Shown: positions 9,576 through 17,720 of the stretch, piece by piece
Position numbering within the stretch: position 1 is the stretch's first letter
Layout: each line of letters begins with the position of its first letter
Source: Actinobacteria bacterium IMCC25003
GTDB taxonomy: Bacteria; Actinomycetota; Actinomycetes; Nanopelagicales; Nanopelagicaceae
Length of the DNA: 64,000 bases
NCBI GenBank assembly: GCA_002284855.1
Contig: CP015603.1
Span: 682,001 to 746,000, forward strand
Direction of reading: 5' to 3'
The notes under the pieces: generated by a model
What the model was told of the DNA's origin: nothing
The model's database searches: none
Seen by the model: the letters and a program-made list of their open reading frames with translations, nothing else
Made by a program: the position numbers and the translations under genes

Positions 9576-9590
9576 GATACCCTTACATCA

Positions 9591-9746
9591 CGCCAAGCGA
9601 TTGGCGGGCCACCACAGTGGCTGCACAACCAGAGCGGTGCTCAGCCTCCGCCCACAGCGTCTCTATAACGCGAGGGCCGTCGCAGAGAATTTCCGTACCT
9701 TCTGGGCCGAATACCAACGGCTGCGCTCGCAGACGTTCGAGATGAA
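9591..9746 (+). other. GC-rich structured leader of recA
   Basis: About 155 nt of clearly higher GC than the surroundings, with no convincing protein. Perfect hairpins are seen: a 6-bp stem CGCCAA/TTGGCG closed by a GCGA (GNRA) tetraloop at 9591-9606, GCCAC/GTGGC with a CACA loop at 9608-9621, and CTGC/GCAG at 9721-9732. It matches no RNA family I know. Open frames across it exist on both strands but look like by-products of its base composition. Confidence 0.45.
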
Positions 9747-9758
9747 ATGGAGAAGACA

Positions 9759-10838
9759 GTGGCTGCAGAAAAAGCAAAGCCTGAAGATAAGAATGTCTCT
9801 GATCGCCAGAAGGCGTTAGATACCGCACTAGCTCAAATCGAACGACAGTTTGGTAAGGGCTCAGTAATGAAGATGTCAGATCGACAAGCACAGGTAATCG
9901 AAGTTATTCCAACCGGTTCTGTTGCACTCGATGTCGCTCTTGGAATTGGTGGCCTACCACGTGGCCGCATCATTGAAATTTATGGACCTGAATCTTCAGG
10001 TAAGACAACTCTCACCTTGCATGCAATTGCAAATGCACAGAAGGCTGGCGGCATCTGCGCATTTATCGATGCTGAACATGCATTCGATGCAGAGTATGCA
10101 AAGAAGCTCGGCGTTGATATCGATGCACTTCTCGTCTCACAGCCAGATACCGGCGAACAAGCGCTCGAGATCATGGATATGTTGATCCGCTCTGGCGCTC
10201 TCGATCTCGTTGTTGTCGACTCAGTTGCAGCACTTGTTCCTCGCGCAGAGATCGAAGGCGAGATGGGTGATTCACATATGGGTCTCCAGGCACGTCTTAT
10301 GTCACAGGCGCTCCGCAAGATCACCGGTGCACTTCACCAATCAAAGACAACAGCAATCTTTATCAACCAGCTCCGCGAAAAGATTGGTGTCTTCTTCGGT
10401 TCACCTGAAACAACAACAGGTGGAAAGGCGCTCAAGTTCTACGCATCTGTTCGCCTCGATATCCGTCGTATCGAAACTCTCAAAGATGGCCAAGAATCAG
10501 TCGGTAACCGCACACGCGTCAAGGTCGTCAAAAATAAGATGGCTCCACCATTTAAGCAGGCAGAGTTCGACATCATCTACGGCGTCGGAATCTCTCGCGA
10601 AGGTTCACTTCTCGATATGGGCGTTGAGCTCGGTATCGTTAAGAAATCTGGCGCTTGGTATACCTACGAAGCCGATCAACTCGGCCAAGGTAAGGAAAAT
10701 TCACGCGCATTCCTCATCGACAATCCAGATCTCGCCAATGAGATCGAATCTAAGATCCGCGCCAGCTTTGTACCTGTCGAGGTAGATGCAGCGTTGATCG
10801 CAGAGATCGATGAAGCAGCAGCAGAGGTTGAGTTCTAA
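9759..10838 (+). CDS. recA: Recombinase RecA
   Basis: Strand-exchange ATPase of homologous recombination and coprotease for LexA. It has 359 residues from GTG 9759, with no intein. It carries the N-terminal [20 protein letters not shown] segment, Walker A GPESSGKT near residues 76-83 and the [13 protein letters not shown] Walker B strand. Loop L2 and the C-terminal domain follow. GTG 9759 is chosen because GGAG lies 6 nt upstream; ATG 9747 is in frame and would add four residues but has no SD. A LexA box stands upstream. The stop TAA shares its last A with the proposed recX start. Confidence 0.97.
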   Translation: MAAEKAKPEDKNVSDRQKALDTALAQIERQFGKGSVMKMSDRQAQVIEVIPTGSVALDVALGIGGLPRGRIIEIYGPESSGKTTLTLHAIANAQKAGGICAFIDAEHAFDAEYAKKLGVDIDALLVSQPDTGEQALEIMDMLIRSGALDLVVVDSVAALVPRAEIEGEMGDSHMGLQARLMSQALRKITGALHQSKTTAIFINQLREKIGVFFGSPETTTGGKALKFYASVRLDIRRIETLKDGQESVGNRTRVKVVKNKMAPPFKQAEFDIIYGVGISREGSLLDMGVELGIVKKSGAWYTYEADQLGQGKENSRAFLIDNPDLANEIESKIRASFVPVEVDAALIAEIDEAAAEVEF

Positions 10839-11344
10839 TTTCACTGCAATTTGCAAAGGTCGAACGTGGTGAGGGCTCCGACCCTTACGAAGTAGCTCAC
10901 ACAATTGCACTCAATGCACTTGTGGCTAGGGCGAAAAGTAAGGGCGAGCTTCTCGCTCACCTCAAGACCCGTGGCGTTGAAGATGATGTTGCTCAAGCAG
11001 TTGTCTTCCGTCTCCAAGAGACTGGCCTCGTCAATGATCGTGAATTTGCATCCGCTTGGGCTACCTCGCGCCATTCACATAAGAAGTTATCGAAGCGAAT
11101 CATCGCTGGCGAACTTCGCCAGAAGGGCGTTACTCAAGAGCAGATTGATGAAGCCCTCGATGGCATCGACGACGAATCCGAGTACCGCGTCGCTTTTGAT
11201 TTAGGTTTTAAGAAGTACAACACCATGTCACGACTTGAACCCGATGTGCAGATTCGCAGAATTCAATCGCTCTTAGCACGCAAGGGATTTAGCTTCACAA
11301 TCATCTCTCGAGTCCTTCGCGAACTCGATCTAGCAGGTAATTAA
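10838..11344 (+). CDS. recX: Regulatory protein RecX, unusual start codon
   Basis: RecX inhibits RecA filaments and is classically encoded right after recA. The first ordinary start (GTG 10922) would remove the first RecX helix. Yet the frame upstream is open and RecX-like (DPYEVAHTIALNALVARAKS). The first in-frame stop upstream is TGA at 10829, and between it and 10922 there is no ATG, GTG or TTG. The likely start is ATT at 10838, overlapping the recA stop as TAATT (compare the usual TAATG), with GAGG at 10824-10827; CTG 10844 is the alternative. The length would be 168 residues, normal for the family. It abuts the convergent ndgR stop with no spacer. Confidence 0.85.
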   Translation: MSLQFAKVERGEGSDPYEVAHTIALNALVARAKSKGELLAHLKTRGVEDDVAQAVVFRLQETGLVNDREFASAWATSRHSHKKLSKRIIAGELRQKGVTQEQIDEALDGIDDESEYRVAFDLGFKKYNTMSRLEPDVQIRRIQSLLARKGFSFTIISRVLRELDLAGN

Positions 11345-12064
11345 CTACTTACCCTGCTTTAAGTGCTCTGTTAGCCGTTCTGCAGTTGCAACGACAGCTG
11401 CTGCATGCAATCGACCTGGTTGACGGCCTAAACGTTCGATAGGTCCGCTGATAGAGACCGCTGCAATAACTTTTCCATTAGGTCCGCGCACCGGTGCCGA
11501 TACAGATGCAACGCCAGCTTCGCGTTCTCCGACAGATTGCGCCCAACCTCGACGGCGATCAGCAGCCAGATGTGCCGCTGTATAACGCGCATTCTTCAAA
11601 CCGCGATGAATCTTTTCGGAATCTTCCCAAGCCATCAAAATTTGTGCAGCAGAACCTGCCTGCATAGTTAGCGATGCTCCAACCGGAACAGAGTCGCGAA
11701 GCCCTGAAAGTCGTTCTGCAACAGCAACGCAGATACGGATATCTCCTTGGCGGCGATAGAGCTGCGCAGATTCTCCTGTGGCATCGCGTAGCGCCGCGAG
11801 AGCGGGGGCTGCGGCAGCTATAAGGCGATCTTCGCCAGCAGCGGCGGCAAGTTCAGCAGAGCGTGGACCCAAGATAAAGCGACCGTTGAGATCACGGGCA
11901 ACGAGACGGTGGAATTCAAGCGCTACCGCTAGGCGGTGAGCAGTAGGACGGGCGATGCCGGTTGCAGCAACGAGCTCTGCCAGCGAGTGAGGCCCTGATT
12001 CGAGCGTTGCAAGGATTCCTACGGCTTTGTCTAGGACGCCGACTCCGCTATTCTTCTTATCCAC
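11345..12064 (-). CDS. IclR-family regulator of leucine biosynthesis (NdgR/LtbR type)
   Basis: 239 residues: N-terminal winged HTH (LAELVAATGIARPTAHRLA) and C-terminal IclR effector domain. A divergent IclR gene next to leuCD is the conserved setting of LtbR (Corynebacterium) and NdgR (Streptomyces), which repress or tune leucine and other amino-acid genes; the role is inferred from that synteny. The start is GTG 12064 with minus-strand TAATAT 6 nt upstream. The shared 67-nt intergenic region holds an inverted repeat, so autoregulation with leuC is likely. Confidence 0.9.
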   Translation of the reverse strand: MDKKNSGVGVLDKAVGILATLESGPHSLAELVAATGIARPTAHRLAVALEFHRLVARDLNGRFILGPRSAELAAAAGEDRLIAAAAPALAALRDATGESAQLYRRQGDIRICVAVAERLSGLRDSVPVGASLTMQAGSAAQILMAWEDSEKIHRGLKNARYTAAHLAADRRRGWAQSVGEREAGVASVSAPVRGPNGKVIAAVSISGPIERLGRQPGRLHAAAVVATAERLTEHLKQGK

Positions 12065-12070
12065 GGAGTG

Positions 12071-12076
12071 ATATTA
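12071..12076 (-). promoter_or_regulatory. -10 element of the IclR regulator (leaderless type)
   Basis: Minus-strand TAATAT, 6 nt before the GTG start at 12064. Confidence 0.6.
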
Positions 12077-12077
12077 A

Positions 12078-12096
12078 CATCTCGCGAGTTGAGATG
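12078..12096. promoter_or_regulatory. Inverted-repeat operator between the IclR gene and leuC
   Basis: CATCTC-N7-GAGATG with a nested CTCGCGAG palindrome (12081-12088). It lies just upstream of the regulator's -10 and before the leuC SD, which suits an autoregulator controlling both divergent genes. The protein partner is inferred. Confidence 0.5.
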
Positions 12097-12131
12097 CAAA
12101 ATATACGAGTTTTAAAGGAGCACACCAGCTG

Positions 12132-13523
12132 ATGGGTAAGACGCTAGCGGAGAAGATTTGGGATGACCACATCGTTCGACAGGCCGAGGGAGAGCCAGAT
12201 CTCCTCTACATCGATCTACAACTTGTTCACGAAGTAACAAGTGCACAGGCATTCGATGGATTGCGTCTTGCAGGTCGCAAAGTTCGTCGCCCTGATTTAA
12301 CAATTGCAACAGAAGATCACAACACACCAACGCTTGATATCTTGAAGCCGATTGCAGATCCTGTGTCAAAGCTTCAAATCGACACATTGCGCAATAACGC
12401 AAAAGAGTTCGGGATACGTATCCACTCATTGGGCGATGCCGACCAAGGCGTTGTGCACGTCGTTGGACCACAACTTGGAATTACACAGCCAGGCATGACA
12501 ATCGTCTGCGGCGATTCACATACATCGACACACGGTGCATTCGGCGCAATCGCATTCGGTATCGGAACATCTGAAGTTGAGCATGTACTTGCAACGCAGA
12601 CTCTTCCATCACGCCGTCCCAAGACAATGGCAATCAACGTTGAAGGCTCACTAAAGCCAGGCGTTACTGCAAAGGACATCATCCTTGCCATCATTGCTCA
12701 AATTGGTACAGGTGGGGGACAGGGCTACATCATCGAATACCGCGGATCAGCAATTCGCGAACTTTCGATGGAAGGCCGTATGACCGTCTGCAACATGTCT
12801 ATCGAAGCTGGTGCGCGTGCAGGTCTCATTGCACCTGATCAGAAGACATTTGATTACATTAAGGGCAAGCCACATGCACCTGAAGATTTCGCAGCAGCCC
12901 AAAGCTATTGGGAGACTCTCTTTACAGATGCCGATGCTAAGTTCGATGTTGAGATCACTCTCGATGCCAATACTCTCGAACCATTTGTTACCTGGGGAAC
13001 TAACCCAGGACAAGGTTTGCCACTCAACGCATCTGTCCCAAATCCTGCAGATATTAAGGATTCTGAAGAACGCGGTGCTGCAGAGCGCGCACTTGAGTAC
13101 ATGGGACTCACCGCTGGCACACCACTGAAGAAGATAGCTATTGACACTGTTTTCTTGGGCTCTTGCACCAATGGTCGTATCGAAGATCTTCGTGCTGCCG
13201 CCTCTGTTATTGAAGGTAAGAAAATTGCACCGAAGGTTCGCATGCTGGTTGTTCCTGGTTCAGAGCGGGTACGTCAGCAAGCTATGAAGGAAGGCCTCGA
13301 TAAGGTCTTTATCGATTTCGGTGCGGAATGGCGTAACGCTGGATGCTCAATGTGTCTTGGCATGAACCCTGACCAACTTGCAGTCGGCGAGCGTTCAGCG
13401 TCAACATCAAACCGTAACTTCGAAGGTCGCCAAGGAAAGGGTGGACGTACACACCTCGTCAGTCCACTTGTTGCAGCAGCAACTGCAATTCGCGGAACAC
13501 TTTCATCACCGGCAGATTTGTAA
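12132..13523 (+). CDS. leuC: 3-isopropylmalate dehydratase large subunit
   Basis: 463 residues, aconitase superfamily. With LeuD it isomerises 2-isopropylmalate to 3-isopropylmalate in leucine synthesis. The [4Fe-4S] ligand motifs are present: [13 protein letters not shown] and [11 protein letters not shown], plus the [12 protein letters not shown] substrate loop. AAAGGAG (12114-12120) precedes the ATG by 11 nt. The gene is read from the region shared with the IclR regulator. leuD follows after 15 nt with its own SD, so the two form an operon. Confidence 0.97.
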   Translation: MGKTLAEKIWDDHIVRQAEGEPDLLYIDLQLVHEVTSAQAFDGLRLAGRKVRRPDLTIATEDHNTPTLDILKPIADPVSKLQIDTLRNNAKEFGIRIHSLGDADQGVVHVVGPQLGITQPGMTIVCGDSHTSTHGAFGAIAFGIGTSEVEHVLATQTLPSRRPKTMAINVEGSLKPGVTAKDIILAIIAQIGTGGGQGYIIEYRGSAIRELSMEGRMTVCNMSIEAGARAGLIAPDQKTFDYIKGKPHAPEDFAAAQSYWETLFTDADAKFDVEITLDANTLEPFVTWGTNPGQGLPLNASVPNPADIKDSEERGAAERALEYMGLTAGTPLKKIAIDTVFLGSCTNGRIEDLRAAASVIEGKKIAPKVRMLVVPGSERVRQQAMKEGLDKVFIDFGAEWRNAGCSMCLGMNPDQLAVGERSASTSNRNFEGRQGKGGRTHLVSPLVAAATAIRGTLSSPADL

Positions 13524-13538
13524 GAGAGGAACAGAACA

Positions 13539-14138
13539 ATGGAAAAATTCATTGAGCACACAGGCACTGGAGTTCCTCTTCGTCGCAGCAATGTCGATAC
13601 CGATCAGATTATTCCTGCCGTCTATCTCAAGCGCGTTACTCGTAGCGGCTTCGAAGATGGTCTCTTCTCAGCATGGCGCAACGATCCCGAGTTTGTCCTA
13701 AATAAGGATGAGTACAAGGGCGGAACCGTCCTTGTAGCAGGACCAGAGTTCGGAACTGGCTCTTCACGCGAGCATGCAGTGTGGGCTCTCCAGAACTATG
13801 GTTTTAAAGTTGTCATTTCAAGCCGCTTCGCAGATATCTTCCGTGGAAACTCTCTCAAGGGTGGCCTTCTCACCGTAATCTTGCCTCAAGAGTCTGTCGA
13901 GGCTATCTGGCAGGCGATTGAAGCAACGCCAAATACTGAAATCACAGTAGATCTCGATACTCGCACCGTTTCTTACAACGATGTCACCGTCGCCTTTGAA
14001 CTCGACGATTACACCCGTTGGCGCTTGATGGAAGGTCTCGATGACATCGGATTAACCTTGAAACACACTGATTCTATCGACGCTTTTGAGGCAAAAAGAG
14101 CTTCCTACAAGCCAACAACTCTTCCCATCCGTATCTAA
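13539..14138 (+). CDS. leuD: 3-isopropylmalate dehydratase small subunit
   Basis: 199 residues, partner of LeuC. Motifs include the N-terminal [28 protein letters not shown] and [15 protein letters not shown]. An AGAGAGGAA-type SD is well placed before ATG 13539. An imperfect AT-rich hairpin just after the stop probably ends the leuCD transcript. Confidence 0.96.
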   Translation: MEKFIEHTGTGVPLRRSNVDTDQIIPAVYLKRVTRSGFEDGLFSAWRNDPEFVLNKDEYKGGTVLVAGPEFGTGSSREHAVWALQNYGFKVVISSRFADIFRGNSLKGGLLTVILPQESVEAIWQAIEATPNTEITVDLDTRTVSYNDVTVAFELDDYTRWRLMEGLDDIGLTLKHTDSIDAFEAKRASYKPTTLPIRI

Positions 14139-14143
14139 CAGCT

Positions 14144-14170
14144 AAAAATGAGCGTAAATCGCTGATTTTT
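14144..14170. terminator. Likely terminator after leuD
   Basis: An 11-bp stem with one mismatch (14144-14154 with 14160-14170), a 5-nt loop and an A-run/T-run at its base. Its symmetry would allow it to work in both directions. The GC core is short, so efficiency is uncertain. Confidence 0.5.
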
Positions 14171-14191
14171 CTGGTGGGGTGAGTCAATTGT

Positions 14192-14226
14192 GTAAAAGTC
14201 TCAACTACGGAATGAGAGTTTTTTAC
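14192..14226 (+). other. AT-rich imperfect hairpin upstream of hup
   Basis: GTAAAA...CTCA pairs with TGAG...TTTTAC around a 9-nt loop, with one slip. It could be a second terminator for leuCD or part of hup control. Confidence 0.35.
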
Positions 14227-14306
14227 GCATAAAAAGTGGAATTTTCGCAGAATATTTACTTGCGACACGCACGCGTCAATAACGCTCTCACCCTACAAAT
14301 AGGTTT

Positions 14307-14354
14307 AAGTTTTACGCAGTTAAGCAAAAGCTTAATTATTTACGCGTAAAACTT
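14307..14354 (+). promoter_or_regulatory. Nested inverted repeats in front of hup
   Basis: Perfect 11-bp arms AAGTTTTACGC (14307-14317) and GCGTAAAACTT (14344-14354) enclose a second perfect hairpin, TTAAGC-AAAA-GCTTAA (14320-14335). The right arm ends exactly where the SD AGGGGA (14355-14360) begins. It could be an operator, or an RNA structure that changes access to the ribosome binding site. Confidence 0.55.
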
Positions 14355-14365
14355 AGGGGAAATCA

Positions 14366-14824
14366 ATGAATAAGGCCCAGTTCATCGCTGCGTTGGCCCC
14401 ACACTTCAACGGCAGCAAGAAAGAAGCAGCTCACGCTGTAGATATCGTTTTCGACACAATTACACGCAACATGTCAGCTGGAAACGATGTCATGATCAAC
14501 GACTTCGGTAAGTTCAAGAAGGTTGACCGCAAGGCACGTATGGGACGTAACCCATTCACCGGCGAGACAATCAAGATCAAGGCTTCAAAGAAGGCTCGCT
14601 TCCTCCCTGCTAAGGCACTTAAGGAAGTTATCGCTGGCGATCGTAAGCTCGGTCCAGCTCCAAAGCCAGAAGTAAAGCCAGCTCCAAAGCCAGCTGCAAA
14701 GAAGGCAGCTAAGAAGGCTCCAGCAAAGAAGAAGACAGCTGCTAAGAAGGTTGCTAAGAAGGCTCCAGCAAAGAAGAAGCCAGCAGCTAAGAAGACAGTT
14801 AAGAAGGCTGCAAAGAAGCGTTAA
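14366..14824 (+). CDS. hup: HU-family nucleoid protein with lysine-rich tail
   Basis: 152 residues. An HU fold occupies residues 1-90 (MNKAQFIAALAPHF, NDFGKF, RMGRNPFTGETIKIKASK). It is followed by about 60 residues of Pro/Ala/Lys repeats (PAKKK, AAKK) resembling histone H1. Such tailed HU proteins (HupB/HupS/Hlp) are an actinobacterial hallmark that compacts DNA, and the tail binds extra DNA and RNA. The SD AGGGGA lies 5 nt before the ATG. A strong terminator follows, so the gene is a single transcription unit with an unusually long AT-rich 5' region. Confidence 0.96.
   Translation: MNKAQFIAALAPHFNGSKKEAAHAVDIVFDTITRNMSAGNDVMINDFGKFKKVDRKARMGRNPFTGETIKIKASKKARFLPAKALKEVIAGDRKLGPAPKPEVKPAPKPAAKKAAKKAPAKKKTAAKKVAKKAPAKKKPAAKKTVKKAAKKR
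14708..14779 (+). repeat. Direct repeat in the hup tail
   Basis: A 27-nt stretch coding for AKKAPAKKK occurs identically at 14708-14734 and 14753-14779, 45 nt apart. It reflects expansion of the basic tail and is prone to length change by slippage. Confidence 0.8.
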
Positions 14825-14846
14825 TTCTTCTTTCTCAAACTTCTAT

Positions 14847-14885
14847 AAAACTGAGGTCCGCGAAATGCGGGCCTCAGTTTTTTTA
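14847..14885 (+). terminator. Intrinsic terminator of hup
   Basis: A long GC-containing stem (AACTGAGG..CCGC with GCGG..CCTCAGTT), a GAAA-containing loop and a run of seven or more T. This is the clearest plus-strand terminator in the window. Confidence 0.9.
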
Positions 14886-14889
14886 TGGT

Positions 14890-14895
14890 TAGGAT
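14890..14895 (+). promoter_or_regulatory. -10 element of plsC (leaderless type)
   Basis: TAGGAT, 7 nt before ATG 14903. Confidence 0.6.
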
Positions 14896-14902
14896 TTCAA
14901 CT

Positions 14903-15682
14903 ATGTCGCAGTTTAAGGTTCGCTACGAGCCACCTCGCGGGTATCCGCTCGGCACAAATCTCACCTTTAAAATCTGCGCAAATATCATCATTCCAATCTT
15001 CAATCTATTTATGAGCCGTGATTGGAAGGGCGCTGAAAATATCCCCTCAAGCGGTCGCGTCATTGTGGCAAGTAATCACATGTCCTACCTCGATGTACTC
15101 GTCTTCACCCACTTTCTCTATCGCAATGGTCGCGCACCGCGCTACTTAGGAAAATCAGGGGTATTTAAAGTCCCCGTGATTGGAAAGATTCTTCTCGCTG
15201 CGGGACAAGTTCCGGTCGAGCGCGAAAGTTCAAATGCCAAGAAGGCTGTCGACCACGCAAAGATCATCCTTGAACAAGGACATATGCTCGGTGTCTATCC
15301 CGAAGGAACCTTGACGCGCGATCCTGATATGTGGCCGATGGTTGCAAAGACTGGATGTGCACGTCTTGCCCTTCAGACAGATACCCCCGTTATTCCGATT
15401 GCACAGTGGGGCTCACAACTTGTTGTTCCGAACTACACAACCAAGCTCAACCTCTTTCCACGAAAGACAATCATTATTCGCGCAGGTAAGCCGGTAGATC
15501 TATCCAAGTGGTACGGAAAAGCTGATGACCCACAAGCTCTCATCGAAGCAACGGCTGCGATCATGCGTGCAATTACAGATTTACTCGAGGAAATTCGTGG
15601 CGAGAAGCGCCCTGAAGTAATCTTTGACCCTCACACATCAGATTTACCTCGCACAGGAAACTTCAAGAAGAAACGAGCATGA
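14903..15682 (+). CDS. plsC: 1-acyl-sn-glycerol-3-phosphate acyltransferase
   Basis: 259 residues. The enzyme acylates lysophosphatidate at the sn-2 position to phosphatidic acid at the inner membrane. The HX4D catalytic motif is NHMSYLD (H59, D64). It is followed by GKSGVFKVPVIG, the YPEGT motif and a PVIPIAQWG block. The start is ATG 14903 rather than 14885, because the -10 hexamer lies between them and the family N-terminus fits. It is the first gene of plsC-gpsA-ddl, all coupled by ATGA overlaps, and gpsA supplies the glycerol 3-phosphate used upstream in the same lipid pathway. Confidence 0.93.
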   Translation: MSQFKVRYEPPRGYPLGTNLTFKICANIIIPIFNLFMSRDWKGAENIPSSGRVIVASNHMSYLDVLVFTHFLYRNGRAPRYLGKSGVFKVPVIGKILLAAGQVPVERESSNAKKAVDHAKIILEQGHMLGVYPEGTLTRDPDMWPMVAKTGCARLALQTDTPVIPIAQWGSQLVVPNYTTKLNLFPRKTIIIRAGKPVDLSKWYGKADDPQALIEATAAIMRAITDLLEEIRGEKRPEVIFDPHTSDLPRTGNFKKKRA

Positions 15683-16680
15683 GCAAAGTAACGGTCTTCG
15701 GAGCAGGCGCTTGGGGTTCCACCATGGCGCAGGTTTTAAGCGATGCCGGAAATGACGTTCTTTTGTGGGGACGTAGCAGCGAAGTCATTACTGAGATCAA
15801 CACTTCTCATACCAACGCCAAATATCTTGGTGGGCACACTCTTCCAGCTTCACTATCAGCGACTACAGATCTTGCGAAAGCATTTGAATATTCAGATACC
15901 TATGTCTTAGCGATTCCAGCCCAGCAACTTCGCACAACTCTGCATGAGTGGAAACCATTCTTTAAGCCAACCTCAACAATCGTCAGCACGCTCAAAGGTA
16001 TTGAGATCAGTACTCAGATGCGCATGACTGAAGTAATCGAGGATGTTCTGGGGCCCCACAAGGTCGCGATCATTACAGGGCCAAATTTGGCTGATGAACT
16101 TGTGTTGCGCCAACCAGCTGGAGCAGTAGCTGCAGCGCCCACCATTGAACTTGCTGAAGCTATTCGCGATCTATTCCGTACTCCTTACTATCGCGTCTAC
16201 ACATCAATCGATGTGATGGGCTGCGAACTATCAGGTGCAATTAAGAGCATCATCGCTCTAGCCGTCGGTATCTCCATTGGAATGGGTTTCGGCGAGAACA
16301 CTCAAGCGATGCTCATTACGCGCGGACTCAATGAGGTCGCGCGCCTCTGTGCAGCTCATGGCTCTGATCCACTCTCTGCTGCAGGTCTTGCCGGAATGGG
16401 AGATCTCGTCGCAAGCTGTGGATCTCCGCTATCTCGCAACCGCACATTTGGAGAGGCAGTGGGCCGTTCCGGTTCCATGGCTACAGCGCGTTTAGAAGTT
16501 GCCAAGACTGTCGAAGGCGTTGCATCAGCTGGAGCAGTTGTTGAAATTGCACACCGCGTTGGAGTTGAAGTTCCTGTCATTGAGGCTGTTGCGGAAATTG
16601 TCAGCGAGCAGTTATCTCCCGAGGCAGCGCTTCAGAAATTGATGGAAATCACCACTAAGGCAGAGAACTTCATTCGATGA
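15679..16680 (+). CDS. gpsA: Glycerol-3-phosphate dehydrogenase [NAD(P)+]
   Basis: 333 residues. The enzyme reduces dihydroxyacetone phosphate to sn-glycerol 3-phosphate for phospholipids. The N-terminal Rossmann motif is GAGAWGST, with KGIE near the middle. The catalytic region contains GCELSGAIKSIIALAVG and the C-terminal substrate-binding segment SRNRTFGE. It overlaps plsC and ddl by 4 nt each (ATGA), indicating translational coupling. Confidence 0.96.
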   Translation: MSKVTVFGAGAWGSTMAQVLSDAGNDVLLWGRSSEVITEINTSHTNAKYLGGHTLPASLSATTDLAKAFEYSDTYVLAIPAQQLRTTLHEWKPFFKPTSTIVSTLKGIEISTQMRMTEVIEDVLGPHKVAIITGPNLADELVLRQPAGAVAAAPTIELAEAIRDLFRTPYYRVYTSIDVMGCELSGAIKSIIALAVGISIGMGFGENTQAMLITRGLNEVARLCAAHGSDPLSAAGLAGMGDLVASCGSPLSRNRTFGEAVGRSGSMATARLEVAKTVEGVASAGAVVEIAHRVGVEVPVIEAVAEIVSEQLSPEAALQKLMEITTKAENFIR

Positions 16681-17720
16681 AGCGCGTAGCGATTTTATGT
16701 GGCGGTCCCGGTAGCGAGCACGAGATTTCTTGTCTCTCTGCAGGCGGCGTGCTCTCTGCAATCAATCGAGATGAATATGAACCAATCCTGATAGGCATTA
16801 CACGTCAAGGAGAGTGGATGGCTCTGCCGCTTGATTATCCATTAGCGCTTGAGAACGGAACTCTTCCATCGGTCAGCGGTAATTATCCTGAAGTAGTTCG
16901 CGGAAAAAATGAAATCACTGTGGGCGGTGCTCAGCTCGCAATCGATGTAATTTTTCCTGTGTTGCACGGTACGTATGGAGAAGATGGGCAACTCCAAAGC
17001 GATCTCGACCAGATAGGCATTCCTTATGTAGGAAGCGGCGCGGTTGCATCTGAAACTGCAATGGATAAATCAGAGTCCAAAACCTTCTTTTCATCTGCAG
17101 GTATTGCGATTGCTTCGGGCATCACAGTCACAGAGAGTGAGTGGAAGCGCCATCCTGAGACAGTCACAGAATCAATTCAGCCACTGGGCCTTCCTCTCTT
17201 TGTAAAAGCATCCCGTGGAGGCTCTAGCCGGGGGACTGTGAAAGTGAAAGAGATATCCCACTTTGCTGCCGCGATGGAAGAAGCGCTTTCCTTTGATTCT
17301 AAAGTCTTGATTGAAAGCGCAATTAATGGCGCAGAAGTTGAATGCGCAGTTCTAGAAATTGACGGAAAGGCGCAGGCATCGATTCCCGGAAAAGTCTGGA
17401 TTGATCCTCACTATGAGTTTTACGACTATCAAGCTAAATATCTCGATGGAGCAACGCGAATTGATATTCCTGCGCCCTTTGATGCAGCAATCATTGAGAA
17501 AGTTCGGAGCTACGCACTCATCGCATTTACCGCGATTGGGGCAAAGGGATTAGCTCGCGTAGATTTCTTTGTCACTGATGCCGGAGAAATCATTATCAAT
17601 GAGATCAATACGATGCCCGGATTTACGAGAACTTCGGCCTACCCAAAGATGTGGCAGGCAACAGGAATTGGATATTCAGAAGTTATTACGCACTTATTGA
17701 AAAGTGCACTAGTGCGTTAA
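16677..17720 (+). CDS. ddl: D-alanine-D-alanine ligase
   Basis: 347 residues, ATP-grasp ligase that makes D-Ala-D-Ala for peptidoglycan. It carries GGPGSEHEIS at the N-terminus, HGTYGEDGQLQ, KASRGGSSRGT and the C-terminal metal site EINTMPGFT. It is the last gene of the plsC-gpsA-ddl run. It converges with a small RAM-domain gene, the two stop codons sharing the palindrome TTAA. Confidence 0.95.
   Translation: MKRVAILCGGPGSEHEISCLSAGGVLSAINRDEYEPILIGITRQGEWMALPLDYPLALENGTLPSVSGNYPEVVRGKNEITVGGAQLAIDVIFPVLHGTYGEDGQLQSDLDQIGIPYVGSGAVASETAMDKSESKTFFSSAGIAIASGITVTESEWKRHPETVTESIQPLGLPLFVKASRGGSSRGTVKVKEISHFAAAMEEALSFDSKVLIESAINGAEVECAVLEIDGKAQASIPGKVWIDPHYEFYDYQAKYLDGATRIDIPAPFDAAIIEKVRSYALIAFTAIGAKGLARVDFFVTDAGEIIINEINTMPGFTRTSAYPKMWQATGIGYSEVITHLLKSALVR
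17688..17717. other. Inverted repeat at the ddl / RAM-gene junction
   Basis: ACGCACT (17688-17694) pairs with AGTGCGT (17711-17717), and an alternative GCACTT/AAGTGC stem lies inside. No T-run follows on either strand, so a terminator role is doubtful. Confidence 0.3.

Noticed and set aside
9305-9745. Possible protein genes across the recA upstream region on both strands
   Set aside because: Three overlapping frames are open at once, which reflects high GC. None has an SD or family-like motif, and the segment shows RNA hairpins instead.
9759-10838. Intein in RecA
   Set aside because: RecA is 359 residues with uninterrupted motifs, so no intervening sequence is present.
14650-14820. Short tandem-like repeats that could look like a CRISPR or satellite array
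   Set aside because: They encode the Lys/Ala/Pro tail of HU in frame; unit length and spacing follow the protein repeats.
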